This document shows, piece after piece, positions 1 through 8,000 of a stretch of DNA of 64,000 nt (positions are counted from its first letter, which is position 1; each line of letters starts with the position of its first letter). A model generated the notes under the pieces. That model worked only from the letters and a program-made list of their open reading frames with translations. It was not told the DNA's origin and searched no databases. Location of the stretch: the NCBI GenBank assembly GCA_035695065.1, contig DASSEW010000006.1, positions 24,770 to 88,769 on the forward strand. The letters run 5' to 3'. The DNA comes from 66-474 sp035695065 (GTDB lineage: Bacteria > Pseudomonadota > Gammaproteobacteria > Xanthomonadales > Rhodanobacteraceae). Position numbers and translations under genes: made by a program.

Positions 1-234
1 TATGTCCGCCAGGGCATCGAGGAATGGCTGCCGCACTGGCGCGCGAACGGCTGGCGCACCGCCGACAAGAAGCCGGTCAAGAATCAGGATTTGTGGGAGC
101 GTTTGGCGCAAGCGGCGGCACGACATCGGGTAAGCTGGCGCTGGGTGCGCGGGCATGCCGGACACGTCGAGAACGAAATCGTGGATGGCGCCGCGCGCGA
201 GCAGGCGCAGCGCATCAAAGAAGATTACCGATAG
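1..234 (+). CDS. rnhA: Ribonuclease HI, C-terminal part (cut by window start)
   Basis: Frame 1 is open from the window edge to TAG at 232-234 and gives 77 residues of the C-terminal half of RNase HI, which degrades the RNA strand of RNA:DNA hybrids. Visible family features are the WRTADKKPVKNQDLW stretch and the VRGHAGHVENE segment, which carries the late catalytic histidine loop and an acidic residue; the conserved aspartate follows in IVDGAA. The start lies outside the window. dnaQ follows on the same strand, a pairing well known in gammaproteobacteria. Confidence 0.93.
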   Translation, partial: YVRQGIEEWLPHWRANGWRTADKKPVKNQDLWERLAQAAARHRVSWRWVRGHAGHVENEIVDGAAREQAQRIKEDYR

Positions 235-239
235 CCGAC

Positions 240-318
240 CCGGCACAGGAATGTGCCGGCGCAGCGAGCGGGAGCGATGCTGCGGAAAACGTGGCGCGGC
301 TTCGCCGCGACCGTTTTC
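240..318. other. Hairpin-forming spacer between rnhA and dnaQ
   Basis: Two inverted repeats sit just after the rnhA stop. CCGGCACA pairs with TGTGCCGG across a four-base loop (about 240-258). A longer stem runs from 285 to 318: GAAAACG pairs with CGTTTTC and GCGGC-TTC-GCCGC forms the inner part. There is no uridine run after it, so it may be a weak or Rho-assisted terminator or simply a structured spacer. Confidence 0.4.
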
Positions 319-362
319 GCGCAAGCCGCGGCAGGATGCCCGGACTTGCGCATGGAGAAAGC

Positions 363-1091
363 ATGAGGCAGATCGTCCTTGACACCGAAACCACCGGCCT
401 CGAAGCCGGTCGCGGCCATCGCATCATCGAAATCGGTTGCGTCGAATTGATCGAGCGCCGCCCGACCGGCCGCACCTTCCACCGCTATCTCAACCCCGAG
501 CGCGCGATCGACCCGGGCGCGATGGCGGTGCACGGCATCCGCGACGAGTTCCTGCTCGACAAGCCGCGCTTCGCGGAAGTCGCGCAGGAATGGCTGGAGT
601 TCATCCGCGGCGCCGAGCTGTTGATCCACAACGCCGCCTTCGACGTCGGCTTCCTGGATGCCGAGCTTGCGCTGGCAGGCCATGGCCGCGTGGCCGATCA
701 TGCCCGCGTGGTGGATACCCTCGCGCTGGCGCGCGAGAAATATCCGGGCCAGAAGAACACGCTGGATGCGCTGTGCAAGCGCCTGGAGGTGGACAACACG
801 CATCGCGAACTGCATGGCGCCTTGCTGGACGCGCGCCTGCTCGCGGAAGTATGGCTGGCCATGACCACGGGCCAGAGCGCGTTGGGTTTCGCGCAGGAGG
901 CGGAAGCCGCACCCATTGTGCTCGGCACGTCGTTTGCGGTTCCGCTGGAACTGCGCGTGGTGCGCGCGGGCGCGGCGGCCGAAGCAGCGCATGCCGAGCG
1001 CCTGCTCGCGCTGGGCAAAGCCTGCAAATCGGGCAGCCTGTGGGCGCGACTGGAAGAAGTGCAGCCGGCGACCGAACTGGAGCCAGCCTAG
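363..1091 (+). CDS. dnaQ: DNA polymerase III epsilon subunit (3'-5' proofreading exonuclease)
   Basis: Encodes 242 residues. The ATG at 363 was chosen because GGAG lies just upstream and the protein then begins MRQIVLDTETTGLEA, the usual start of DnaQ with the Exo I motif (DTETTG). Exo II is in LIHNAAFDVGFLD, and the Exo III region with its conserved histidine and aspartate is in HRELHGALLDARLLAEVW, so this is a DnaQ-H family (DEDDh) nuclease. It proofreads within the Pol III core together with the alpha and theta subunits. The length is close to the E. coli protein (243). An upstream extension of the frame to position 24 overlaps rnhA and is not needed. Confidence 0.95.
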   Translation: MRQIVLDTETTGLEAGRGHRIIEIGCVELIERRPTGRTFHRYLNPERAIDPGAMAVHGIRDEFLLDKPRFAEVAQEWLEFIRGAELLIHNAAFDVGFLDAELALAGHGRVADHARVVDTLALAREKYPGQKNTLDALCKRLEVDNTHRELHGALLDARLLAEVWLAMTTGQSALGFAQEAEAAPIVLGTSFAVPLELRVVRAGAAAEAAHAERLLALGKACKSGSLWARLEEVQPATELEPA

Positions 1092-1104
1092 CGACCTTCG
1101 TCCT

Positions 1105-1809
1105 TCAGCGGACACGAACCAGCAGCACGGTGATGTTGTCGCTGCCGCCCGAATCCAGCGCGGCCAGCACCAGGTGCTCCACGCATTCCTGCGCCGCCAG
1201 TTCATTGCGCGCGAGCAGGGTGGCGATCGCATCGTCGTCCACTTCCTCGGTGAGCCCGTCGCTGCAGATCAGGAACTGCATCCCCGGTTCGAGTTGCCCG
1301 GTGCGCGTTTCCAGGTGCAATTGCTGCGGATCGGTGATGCCCAAGGCCTGGGTCACCATGTTGCGGTGTGGATGGTTGCGCGCCTGCTCGGCGCTGATCG
1401 CGCCTTGCGCCACCAGTTCCTGTACGTAGGAGTGATCCTGCGAGAGCTGCCGCAGCGCGTCCTCCTGCCACAGGTAGACGCGGCTGTCGCCCACCCATGC
1501 CACTTCGTATTCGTTGCCTTGCACGCGCAATGCGGCCACCGTGGTGCCCATCGGCAGGCCTTCGCTGCGTTTTTGCGAAAGCGCGATGATCGCCTCGTCG
1601 GCCGCACGGATCGCATCGGACAGGCTCCTGCCTTCGCCGACCTCGCGCACCAGCGTGTCGCGTGCGATGGCGCTCGCGACTTCGCCGTACTCGTGGCCGC
1701 CCATGCCGTCGGCGACCAGCCAGAGCCCGAGAGCGCCGTCCGCCCAGTAAGTGTCTTCGTTGTGCCCGCGGCGCAACCCGACGTGGGTGGCGTGTCCGAA
1801 CTCGATCAT
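1105..1809 (-). CDS. PP2C-type protein phosphatase (Stp1/PrpC-like)
   Basis: 234 residues from ATG at 1809, preceded by GGGAGC; the frame opens 14 codons earlier but has no better start. It is a metal-dependent serine/threonine phosphatase of the PPM family. Motifs in order are GLRRGHNEDTYW (metal-binding Asp near the N terminus), LWLVADGMGGHEYG (DGMGG signature), WVGDSRVYLW (GDSR) and, near the end, SGGSDNITVLLVR (SDNIT). It resembles bacterial Stp/PrpC enzymes that reverse Hanks-type kinase phosphorylation; no kinase partner is adjacent. It converges on dnaQ with 13 bp between stops. Confidence 0.92.
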   Translation of the reverse strand: MIEFGHATHVGLRRGHNEDTYWADGALGLWLVADGMGGHEYGEVASAIARDTLVREVGEGRSLSDAIRAADEAIIALSQKRSEGLPMGTTVAALRVQGNEYEVAWVGDSRVYLWQEDALRQLSQDHSYVQELVAQGAISAEQARNHPHRNMVTQALGITDPQQLHLETRTGQLEPGMQFLICSDGLTEEVDDDAIATLLARNELAAQECVEHLVLAALDSGGSDNITVLLVRVR

Positions 1810-1895
1810 CGCGGCTCCCTGTGCGTACTTCCGCCTGGCGGAAGTTAGCACGGCATGCGATTCGGATGCCTGCGGCGGTCGTCACCGAAAGCGAA

Positions 1896-1918
1896 AACGC
1901 CCACAAGGGGCGTTCGCG
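1896..1918 (-). terminator. Terminator-like hairpin after tRNA-Ser(CGA)
   Basis: AACGCCC pairs with GGGCGTT across a four- to five-base loop (1896-1914). Read on the minus strand it lies just beyond the tRNA 3' end and is followed by TTTTCGC, a short uridine run, so it is a plausible intrinsic terminator for the tRNA transcript. Confidence 0.55.
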
Positions 1919-1920
1919 TT

Positions 1921-2013
<93 letters not shown>

Positions 2014-2084
2014 GTCGCTTGAAACCTTGATGCTGCGATCCGTCCATGGAGCAAACTCCAGTCGGCATCCATGCCTCCTCCTCA

Positions 2085-2150
2085 GCCCTCGCGCGCGATG
2101 CCCCCGGCATCGCGCAAGCGCTCGGGCTTCGACCACTCTGCCACCTCTCC
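2085..2150 (-). pseudogene. tRNA-Ser 5' fragment joined to a long hairpin
   Basis: The 23 bp at 2128-2150 are identical to the first 23 nt of the tRNA-Ser gene just downstream (copy at 1991-2013): the acceptor 5' strand and part of the D arm. Homology then stops abruptly, and a strong inverted repeat follows directly at 2085-2127, with GCGCGATGCC pairing with GGCATCGCGC across CCC and outer arms extending it. No anticodon arm or 3' half is present, so this is not a working tRNA. It looks like a truncated duplication or a chimeric repeat. Confidence 0.7.
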
Positions 2151-2274
2151 TTTTGCTGTGTCCGGCGCGTGTGGCGGCGGCCGGGCAGCCGCCAATGATA
2201 AGAGCGTGGCGCTCGGACTGGCAACCATGAGTTCGCCTCCGCTAAGCTTCGTGATTCGAATCCGTGATCCGACC

Positions 2275-2673
2275 ATGAGCCTCATCTCCGTCCCTGTCTC
2301 CTTCGGCGAGCTGATCGACAAGCTCACCATCCTCGAAATCAAGTCCGAGCGCATCGGCGATGCCGCCAAGGTCGCCAATGTGCGCGACGAATTGAAATTG
2401 TTGGGCGAAACCTGGGGTGCCAATCCGGCGTCACGCACCGACATTTCCGCCGAACGCGCGGAGCTGAAGCGCATCAACGAGGCGCTCTGGGAAATCGAGG
2501 ACGAAATCCGCCTCAAGGAAAAGGCGCAGGCGTTCGATGCGCGCTTCATCGAGCTGGCGCGCGCGGTATACCACACGAATGACCGCCGGGCGGCGGTGAA
2601 GCGTGCCATCAACGAGAAGCTGGGTTCGCGGCTGATGGAAGAGAAGTCGTATCAGGACTACAGCGCGTCGTAA
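2275..2673 (+). CDS. DUF6165 family protein
   Basis: 132 residues. The ATG at 2275 gives MSLISVPVSFGELIDKLTIL, the conserved N terminus of the DUF6165 family, whose members are common in LPS or surface polysaccharide neighbourhoods of Xanthomonadales and have no established biochemical function. The sequence is mostly helical and charged, with AELKRINEALWEIEDEIR likely forming a coiled coil. Another in-frame ATG lies at 2227 but adds residues outside the conserved start. Its end overlaps the end of the convergent glycosyltransferase gene by 16 bp. A role in LPS assembly is inferred from neighbours only. Confidence 0.85.
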   Translation: MSLISVPVSFGELIDKLTILEIKSERIGDAAKVANVRDELKLLGETWGANPASRTDISAERAELKRINEALWEIEDEIRLKEKAQAFDARFIELARAVYHTNDRRAAVKRAINEKLGSRLMEEKSYQDYSAS

Positions 2674-3710
2674 CGCGACAACGCTTCCACGCGTTCGATT
2701 ACTTCTCCCACTTCGATCAGATCCATCACGCCCGGATACTCGATCTTGGTGCCCCACGGGATTTCCGAAGCGGGTTTGCTCAGGAACTTGCGCGCGGCCG
2801 CGTCGTAGCGGTCCACGCACCAGCGTCGATCGGAATACGGGCCGGAGCGCGCGGGATTGCTGGCGGCGTGCAGGCCGATCACCTTCGCGCCCACCGCGTT
2901 GGCCATGTGCATCGGGCCGGCATCCGGCGTGAGCACCGCGAACGTGCGTTGATACAGGGCCAAGGCGCGCTTCAGCGTGTCGCGGCCGATCAGGTCGAGC
3001 ACCGGTTCGCGCATGTGCGACTTGATCGTATCGCCCATAGCGCGCTCGGTCGCGCTGGGTCCGCCGCAAAGCGCCACGCGCATGCCCAGCGCGCGCACCG
3101 CGTGATCGGCCACGGCGGCATACCGTTCGGCGCGCCAGCTGCGCAGCGCGTGACTGGAGCAGGGCGAGATCAGCAACGCGCGATCGTCGTCGCTCCATTG
3201 CCGTGCCGCCCAGTCGCGTGCTTCATCCGGGATCGGGATGTCCCATCGCACTTCGGTCTGCTTCAGGCCGAGCGGCTCGGCGAAACTGCCGATCGCATCG
3301 AGCACGTGTTCGCCGCTGCGCGCCGGAATGCGTTCGTTGACGAACAGTCCGTGGCCGTCCTTTGCGCGCGCGCGGTCGTAACCGATGCGACGGTCGGCTT
3401 TTACCGCCAGGCTCAGCAGGTTGGCGCGCAGCGCGACCTGCATGTGCAGCAACGCATCGAAGCGCCGACCAGCCAGTGCCTCGCGCGCCTGGCGATAACC
3501 GGCGAGTCGCGCGCCCTTGTCGAACACGATGAATTCGATTCCGCTGATATCACCAACGAGCCTGTGTTCGAGCTTGCCGATGATCCAGGTGAGCTTCGCC
3601 TGTGGAAAGCCGGCCTGCAGCGTGCGCACCAGCGGCACCACGTGGGTGACGTCGCCCAACGCGGAGGTGCGCAGCAGGCAGAGAGTGGCGGGCGGAAGAG
3701 TCGGCGGCAT
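2658..3710 (-). CDS. Glycosyltransferase family 9 (heptosyltransferase-like)
   Basis: 350 residues from ATG at 3710. The N terminus LCLLRTSALGDVTHVVPLV is the typical GT9 start (ADP-heptose:LPS heptosyltransferase family), and the C-terminal half has LLISPCSSHALRSWRAERYA and FAVLTPDAGPMHMANAVGAKVIGLH, matching the nucleotide-sugar binding region (T/PDxGPxHxA). It probably adds a heptose or related sugar to the LPS inner core at the cytoplasmic face of the inner membrane. It is divergent from kdkA, 22 bp away, which supports inner-core work. The exact acceptor cannot be read from sequence. Confidence 0.9.
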   Translation of the reverse strand: MPPTLPPATLCLLRTSALGDVTHVVPLVRTLQAGFPQAKLTWIIGKLEHRLVGDISGIEFIVFDKGARLAGYRQAREALAGRRFDALLHMQVALRANLLSLAVKADRRIGYDRARAKDGHGLFVNERIPARSGEHVLDAIGSFAEPLGLKQTEVRWDIPIPDEARDWAARQWSDDDRALLISPCSSHALRSWRAERYAAVADHAVRALGMRVALCGGPSATERAMGDTIKSHMREPVLDLIGRDTLKRALALYQRTFAVLTPDAGPMHMANAVGAKVIGLHAASNPARSGPYSDRRWCVDRYDAAARKFLSKPASEIPWGTKIEYPGVMDLIEVGEVIERVEALSRYDAL

Positions 3711-3732
3711 GCGGGCTTGCTAGACTTGGGCA

Positions 3733-4497
3733 GTGATTGTTCCGGATAGCCAGACTTCGCCTGCGGCGGCGGCCGACGCGCGCGTGATTGCGGACGGCGA
3801 AGGTGCGATTCTGTGCGATGCCGGGCTCGCCGTCCAACCTGACGAGCACTGGTTCGATCCCGAACATTGGCGCGCGCAGGGCAACCTGCGCGATCAGGCG
3901 CGCGGTGGGCGCGGCAGCGTGGTGTTCGTGGAAACGCCCGCGGGCGTGTGCGCGCTGCGGCACTACCATCGCGGCGGCATGGTCGCGCCGATCCTCGGGG
4001 ACCGCTATCTGTGGGTCGGCGTCGAACGCACCCGCGGCTTCGCGGAATTCCGCCTGCTGGCCGAATTGCAGCGGCGCGGCTTGCCGGTGCCGGCGCCGGT
4101 CGCCGCGCGCTATCGGCAGCGCGGCATGTATTACAAGGCCGACCTGCTGACGCGGCGGATCGAACACACGCGCACGCTGGCCGAGCTGATCTCCACGGGC
4201 GAGCTGGATGCCGGGCTGGGCGCGCGCGTCGGCGCGTTGGTTGCGCGCTTCCATGCACAGGGCGTGGACCACGCCGACCTCAACGCCCACAACGTGCTGA
4301 TCGGGCCGAACGGCCTATGGCTGGTGGACTTCGATCGGGGCAGAATCCGCGAGTCGCAAGGAGAATGGGGGCTTGGAAACCTGCGCAGGCTGCGGCGCTC
4401 ATTGCTGAAACTCGGCGCAGGCGGGCACAACGAGGCGAACTTCGATCAAAAAATCTGGACACCGTTGATGAGCGCATACAGGGGTGCGCTGCCATGA
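3733..4497 (+). CDS. kdkA: 3-deoxy-D-manno-octulosonic acid (Kdo) kinase
   Basis: 254 residues from GTG at 3733; no strong ribosome binding site is seen, so the start is less certain than the identity. KdkA phosphorylates the Kdo residue attached to lipid A in organisms with a single Kdo. The kinase-like fold is visible: GRGSVVFVETPAGVCALRHY (lysine-less strand region), the catalytic loop HADLNAHNVLI and the metal-binding LVDFDRGR. It is followed by the metallo-hydrolase gene with a 4-bp ATGA overlap, so the two are probably translated together. The neighbouring GT9 gene is consistent with LPS core assembly. Confidence 0.92.
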   Translation: MIVPDSQTSPAAAADARVIADGEGAILCDAGLAVQPDEHWFDPEHWRAQGNLRDQARGGRGSVVFVETPAGVCALRHYHRGGMVAPILGDRYLWVGVERTRGFAEFRLLAELQRRGLPVPAPVAARYRQRGMYYKADLLTRRIEHTRTLAELISTGELDAGLGARVGALVARFHAQGVDHADLNAHNVLIGPNGLWLVDFDRGRIRESQGEWGLGNLRRLRRSLLKLGAGGHNEANFDQKIWTPLMSAYRGALP

Positions 4498-5258
4498 ACA
4501 CAAACTACGCATTGCACGTATTGGGGGCGGGTGCCGCGCAGGCGGTCGAGCTGGGATCGTCCGGAGCCGTACTGGAGCGCGACGGCGAACCACTGCTGCT
4601 GATCGACTGCGGGCCGGAAACGCTGACGCGCTACATGGATGCCTACGGCACGCCGCCGCGCGCGCTGTACATCACGCATCTCCACATGGATCACGTGGCC
4701 GGCCTGGAGCGGCTGTTCTATCGCGCATGGTTCGATCCGGACCTGCGCGGCCAGGTGAAGCTGTTCGCGCACGCCGCGCTGGTGCCGCTGCTGCAATCGC
4801 GCGTCGCCGATTACCCGAACGTCGTCGCCGAAGGCGGCGTGAACTACTGGGATGCCTATCACCTGATCGCGCTCTCGCGCGGCTTCTGGCACGCGGGACT
4901 ATGGTTCGACATCTTCCCGACCCGCCACCACGCGCCGAATACTTCGTTCGGCCTGTCGTTGCCCGGGTGCTTCGCCTGGACCGGCGACACGCGGCCGATT
5001 CCGGAGATGCTTGCCGTGCACGCACGCGGCAAGACGCTGATCGCGCACGACTGCACGCTGGAAGGGAATCCCTCGCATACCGGTCTTGCTGACCTGGAGC
5101 GCGAATACGACGAGGCCTTGCGTTCACGCATGCTGATCTACCACTACGCCAGTGCGGAAGAAGGGCGTGAGTTCATGAGCCGTGGCTACCACGTCGCCGA
5201 GCCGGGAATGCGCTATCCGCTGCATGCGCCGGATCCGGTGCGCGCGGATGCGGGATGA
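4494..5258 (+). CDS. Metallo-beta-lactamase-fold hydrolase (RNase Z-like)
   Basis: 254 residues, ATG at 4494 overlapping the kdkA stop by 4 bp. The zinc-binding signature is ITHLHMDHVAGL (HxHxDH), with later ligands in FPTRHHAPNTSFGL, FAWTGDTRPIPE and LIAHDCTLE. The layout GAAQAVELGSSGAVLE plus LLIDCGPETLTRYM resembles the ribonuclease Z / ElaC branch of MBL-fold proteins rather than lactamases. It lacks a signal peptide, so it should be cytoplasmic. Substrate is unknown. Its coupling to kdkA could be simple co-transcription. Confidence 0.85.
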   Translation: MNTNYALHVLGAGAAQAVELGSSGAVLERDGEPLLLIDCGPETLTRYMDAYGTPPRALYITHLHMDHVAGLERLFYRAWFDPDLRGQVKLFAHAALVPLLQSRVADYPNVVAEGGVNYWDAYHLIALSRGFWHAGLWFDIFPTRHHAPNTSFGLSLPGCFAWTGDTRPIPEMLAVHARGKTLIAHDCTLEGNPSHTGLADLEREYDEALRSRMLIYHYASAEEGREFMSRGYHVAEPGMRYPLHAPDPVRADAG

Positions 5259-5294
5259 GACAATTCGGCCTTGGGTGCTCCAATTCCAATCGCA

Positions 5295-6320
5295 ATGCAG
5301 CACGCGACGGCACCGGCCGATGCGCTGGGCCGCGCGTTGTCTGACCTGCGCATTTCGGTCATCGATCGCTGCAACTTCCGCTGTCCGTACTGCATGCCGG
5401 AAGAGCAGTACGCGAGCGATCACGCCTTCCTGCGCGCGCGCGAGCGGCTGTCGTTCGATGAAATTGAACGACTAGCGCGGATCTTCGTTGCGCTTGGCGT
5501 ACGCAAGTTGCGCCTCACCGGCGGCGAGCCGCTGTTGCGGCGGGATCTGCCGGAGCTGGTTTCGCGGCTGGCGCGCATCGAGGGGGTGGAGGATCTCGCG
5601 CTCACCACCAATGGCGTGCTGCTGCCGCGCTTCGCGCAGGCGCTGCGCGAGGCCGGACTGCATCGCATCACGCTCAGCCTGGACAGCCTGGATGCTGAAA
5701 CGTACCGGCGCATGGCGGGCGGTCGCGGTGAAGTCGGGCAGGTATTGGACGCCATCGAAGCGGCGGAACGCGCGGGGTTCGGCGCGCTGAAGATCAACTG
5801 CGTCGTGCTGCGCGGCGTCAATGAAGAAGGCGTGCTGGATCTCGTTGAACGCTTCCGCGGCACCCCGCACGTGCTGCGCTTCATCGAGTACATGGACGTT
5901 GGTACCTTGAACGGTTGGCGCGCCGAGCGCGTGGTGCCGAGTGCGGAATTGCGTGGGCGCATCCATGCGCGTTGGCCGCTGGAGCCGCTGCCGCGGCAAC
6001 TGCAAAGCGATACCGCGCGACGCTGGCGGTTCGCGGACGGCCAGGGCGAAGTCGGTTTCATCAGTTCGGTCAGCGAGCCGTTCTGCGGGAATTGCACGCG
6101 CGCGCGACTGTCTGCCGATGGCAAGCTCTACACCTGCCTGTTTGCCCGCAGCGGTCACGACCTGCGCGGACCGTTGCGCGCCGGCGATTCCGATGACGCG
6201 CTGCGCGCGCGCATCGCCGGGTTGTGGAGTCTGCGCGGCGACCGTTACAGCGAGCGCCGCGCCGAACTGCGCGCGGCGGGTGTGCTGGAACACGTGGAGA
6301 TGTACAGGATCGGTGGGTGA
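5295..6320 (+). CDS. moaA: GTP 3',8-cyclase (molybdenum cofactor, radical SAM)
   Basis: 341 residues from ATG at 5295; a TTG at 5271 would add 8 residues. MoaA converts GTP to 3',8-cyclo-H2GTP in the first step of molybdopterin synthesis. The N-terminal radical SAM cluster motif is DRCNFRCPYCMPE (CxxxCxxC), followed by KLRLTGGEPLLRRDLPEL. The C-terminal second cluster is seen as FCGNCTRARLSADGKLYTCL, and the chain ends in IGG, the conserved Gly-Gly tail needed for activity. It leads a moaA-moaC-moaD-moaE set on one strand. Confidence 0.96.
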   Translation: MQHATAPADALGRALSDLRISVIDRCNFRCPYCMPEEQYASDHAFLRARERLSFDEIERLARIFVALGVRKLRLTGGEPLLRRDLPELVSRLARIEGVEDLALTTNGVLLPRFAQALREAGLHRITLSLDSLDAETYRRMAGGRGEVGQVLDAIEAAERAGFGALKINCVVLRGVNEEGVLDLVERFRGTPHVLRFIEYMDVGTLNGWRAERVVPSAELRGRIHARWPLEPLPRQLQSDTARRWRFADGQGEVGFISSVSEPFCGNCTRARLSADGKLYTCLFARSGHDLRGPLRAGDSDDALRARIAGLWSLRGDRYSERRAELRAAGVLEHVEMYRIGG

Positions 6321-6367
6321 GAGCGTGCGTTGAGCCGATGCCGGGAGCAGCGGCTGCGCGCTCGAAC

Positions 6368-6390
6368 GCCCGCGACGTGATGTCGCGGGC
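6368..6390. other. Strong hairpin between moaA and moaC
   Basis: GCCCGCGAC pairs perfectly with GTCGCGGGC across a five-base loop in the 127-bp moaA-moaC gap. A second small stem (GCACA/TGTGC) lies near 6408-6421. There is no T run. It could lower readthrough from moaA into moaCDE or stabilise message ends. Confidence 0.5.
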
Positions 6391-6447
6391 CGGAGCGACT
6401 TGACGAGCACACGGATGTGCGAGTCTAGTTGCAGGGCTCAATTTGTA

Positions 6448-6984
6448 ATGATCGCGATGACTGGTAAACGATCTCTTTCCCACCTCGACGCATCCAATCG
6501 CCCACGCATGGTGGACGTCGGCGGCAAGGACGTGACTGCGCGCAGCGCAACCGCGCAGGCGCTGGTGCGCTTTCCCCTGGATGTCGCGCGCGTCCTGCGC
6601 GAAGGCGGCATGCGTGCGAAGAAAGGCCCGGTGATCGATACGGCGATCATCGCGGGCACATTGGCGGCCAAGCGCACTCACGAGCTGATCCCGTTCTGCC
6701 ATCCGCTGATGATCGAGCGCTGCGCGCTGTCGGCGGAATTCATCTCCGACACCGAACTCGCGATCCGCTGCGAAGTCGCGGTGTCGCACAAGACTGGCGT
6801 GGAGATGGAGGCACTGACCGGCGCCAGCGTCGCCGCGCTCACGGTCTATGACATGTGCAAGGCGCTATCACACGAGATCGTGATCGCCGAATTGAAATTG
6901 CTGGAGAAATCCGGCGGCAAGCGCGAAGTGCGCGGCGGAAAACTCGCGTCGCCTGCGCGCAAGCCGGGCAGGGTGCGCGGATGA
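6448..6984 (+). CDS. moaC: Cyclic pyranopterin monophosphate synthase
   Basis: 178 residues from ATG at 6448 (another ATG at 6457). MoaC turns the MoaA product into cyclic pyranopterin monophosphate. Family marks are HLDASNRPRMVDVGGKDVTAR, KGPVIDTAIIAGTLAAKRTH, LIPFCHPL with the active-site histidine, and TGVEMEALTGASVAALTVYDM. It overlaps moaD by 4 bp (ATGA). The C-terminal tail is basic and slightly longer than in E. coli (161 residues). Confidence 0.96.
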   Translation: MIAMTGKRSLSHLDASNRPRMVDVGGKDVTARSATAQALVRFPLDVARVLREGGMRAKKGPVIDTAIIAGTLAAKRTHELIPFCHPLMIERCALSAEFISDTELAIRCEVAVSHKTGVEMEALTGASVAALTVYDMCKALSHEIVIAELKLLEKSGGKREVRGGKLASPARKPGRVRG

Positions 6985-7220
6985 AGTTCACGCTTCTTTA
7001 CTTCGCGTCGTTGCGCGACGCCGCGGGCTGCGCGCAGGAAATTGTTGCGAGCAACGCTTCCGATCCGCGCGCGCTGTACGCCGACGCCGCGGCACGGCAT
7101 GGCTTCAGGATGCCCCTGGATCGCATGCGCGTGGCGGTGAATGGCGAATTCGCGGCGCAGGATTGCACGTTACGCGACGGCGATGAAATTGCGTTCCTGC
7201 CGCCGGTGTCGGGTGGGTGA
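6981..7220 (+). CDS. moaD: Molybdopterin synthase sulfur carrier subunit
   Basis: 79 residues with a ubiquitin-like beta-grasp sequence. The C terminus PPVSGG ends in the Gly-Gly that is adenylated and thiocarboxylated before sulfur transfer to precursor Z in complex with MoaE. It starts at ATG 6981 overlapping the moaC stop and ends overlapping moaE, so all three are tightly coupled. The length matches the family (about 80). Confidence 0.95.
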   Translation: MKFTLLYFASLRDAAGCAQEIVASNASDPRALYADAAARHGFRMPLDRMRVAVNGEFAAQDCTLRDGDEIAFLPPVSGG

Positions 7221-7642
7221 TGAAGCCGTTTTCCTTGAGCGAATCCACCATTGATTGGGCAAGCCTCCTGCGTGCGCTGGAAAGCGAGCGCGTCGGCGCG
7301 GTCGTGACCTTCGAAGGCCGCGTGCGGAACAACAACGAAGGTCGTGCGGTGTGCGGGCTGGCTTATGAAGCCTACGCGGAGCTCGCCGAAACCGAGGGCG
7401 TGCGGATCGTCGAGGAAGCGCGCGCGCGCTTCGAGATCACGCAAGTTTTGTGCGTGCACCGCGTCGGAGAACTGGGCCTGGGCGAACTCGCGGTGTGGGT
7501 GGGCGTGAGCGCCGCGCATCGCGATGCCGCATTCGCCGCGTGCCGCTACGTGATCGACGAAGTGAAATCGCGCGTGCCGATCTGGAAGCACGAACGCTAT
7601 GCGGGCGGCGAAGCGGAATGGCTGCATCCGACAGGTCGCTGA
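7220..7642 (+). CDS. moaE: Molybdopterin synthase catalytic subunit
   Basis: 140 residues; ATG at 7220 shares its A with the moaD stop, and a GTG sits one codon before it. MoaE builds the dithiolene of molybdopterin using two MoaD thiocarboxylates. Conserved segments are GAVVTFEGRVRNNNEGR, LAYEAYAELAE, and VKSRVPIWKHERY with the active-site lysine. This is the last gene of the moa run; a GTAG-type repeat follows 12 bp later. Confidence 0.95.
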   Translation: MKPFSLSESTIDWASLLRALESERVGAVVTFEGRVRNNNEGRAVCGLAYEAYAELAETEGVRIVEEARARFEITQVLCVHRVGELGLGELAVWVGVSAAHRDAAFAACRYVIDEVKSRVPIWKHERYAGGEAEWLHPTGR

Positions 7643-7654
7643 GTTTCGCTCCGT

Positions 7655-7676
7655 GTAGGAGCGCGCCTGCGCGCGA
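7655..7676 (+). repeat. GTAG-type REP palindrome
   Basis: The segment starts GTAGGAGCGCGC and closes as an imperfect hairpin (GCGCGC-CT-GCGCGC). It fits the GTAG-headed repetitive extragenic palindromes known from Pseudomonas and Stenotrophomonas. It sits between moaE and the SRP RNA gene. Confidence 0.65.
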
Positions 7677-7690
7677 CAGGTCTCCAAAGG

Positions 7691-7802
7691 CGGCAGCCCC
7701 GCCAGCGTGACTCCGGCGCCCGAATCGAACGATACCGTTGCTGCCTTCCGGCCCTGGCGGGGTTTTCGATCTATCGTCGCGGAGGCGCCAACGGGGCCAC
7801 CG
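7691..7802 (-). ncRNA. ffs: Signal recognition particle RNA (4.5S type)
   Basis: The minus strand carries the hallmark of domain IV: GCCAGGGCCGGAAGGCAGCA (GGAAG tetraloop flanked by the asymmetric loop), closed by pairing of the surrounding arms, with GGCCCCG near the 5' end pairing with CGGGGCT near the 3' end. The length of about 110 nt fits the short gammaproteobacterial form. The RNA pairs with Ffh to target nascent membrane proteins to FtsY. Ends are estimated from pairing. Proximity to dnaX matches other gammaproteobacteria. Confidence 0.9.
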
Positions 7803-7821
7803 TGAAACGAAACTTGATTGG

Positions 7822-8000
7822 AAACTGGCGGAGAGGGCGGGATTGTTCGCATCATCCCTGATGCTCACCTCTCGCTGTGCTCGGGGCCAACCTTCGGTTG
7901 TCCAAATTCGTTCCAGACGAATTTGTCGAACCGCGGGCTCTCACCCGCCCTCCTCAATATCTACAGTAATACTGCAATTCAACTTTCACGGATGAAAAAC
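7822..8000 (-). repeat. Hairpin-rich element ending in a tRNA-Ser 3' copy
   Basis: The 23 bp at 7822-7844 are identical to 7997-8019, which are the last 19 nt of the tRNA-Ser gene plus 4 flanking bases. Between the copies lie three clean hairpins: CAAATTCGT/ACGAATTTG (7903-7925), CAACC/GGTTG (7888-7900) and GCATCA/TGATGC (about 7850-7863). A GGGCGGG block near 7957 can pair with the CCCGCCC of the terminal tRNA piece. It may be an attachment-like duplication or a structured tRNA-tailed repeat. No gene lies inside. Confidence 0.65.

Noticed and set aside
2128..2150. A second complete tRNA-Ser gene
   Set aside because: Only the first 23 nt match; no anticodon arm, variable arm or T arm follows.
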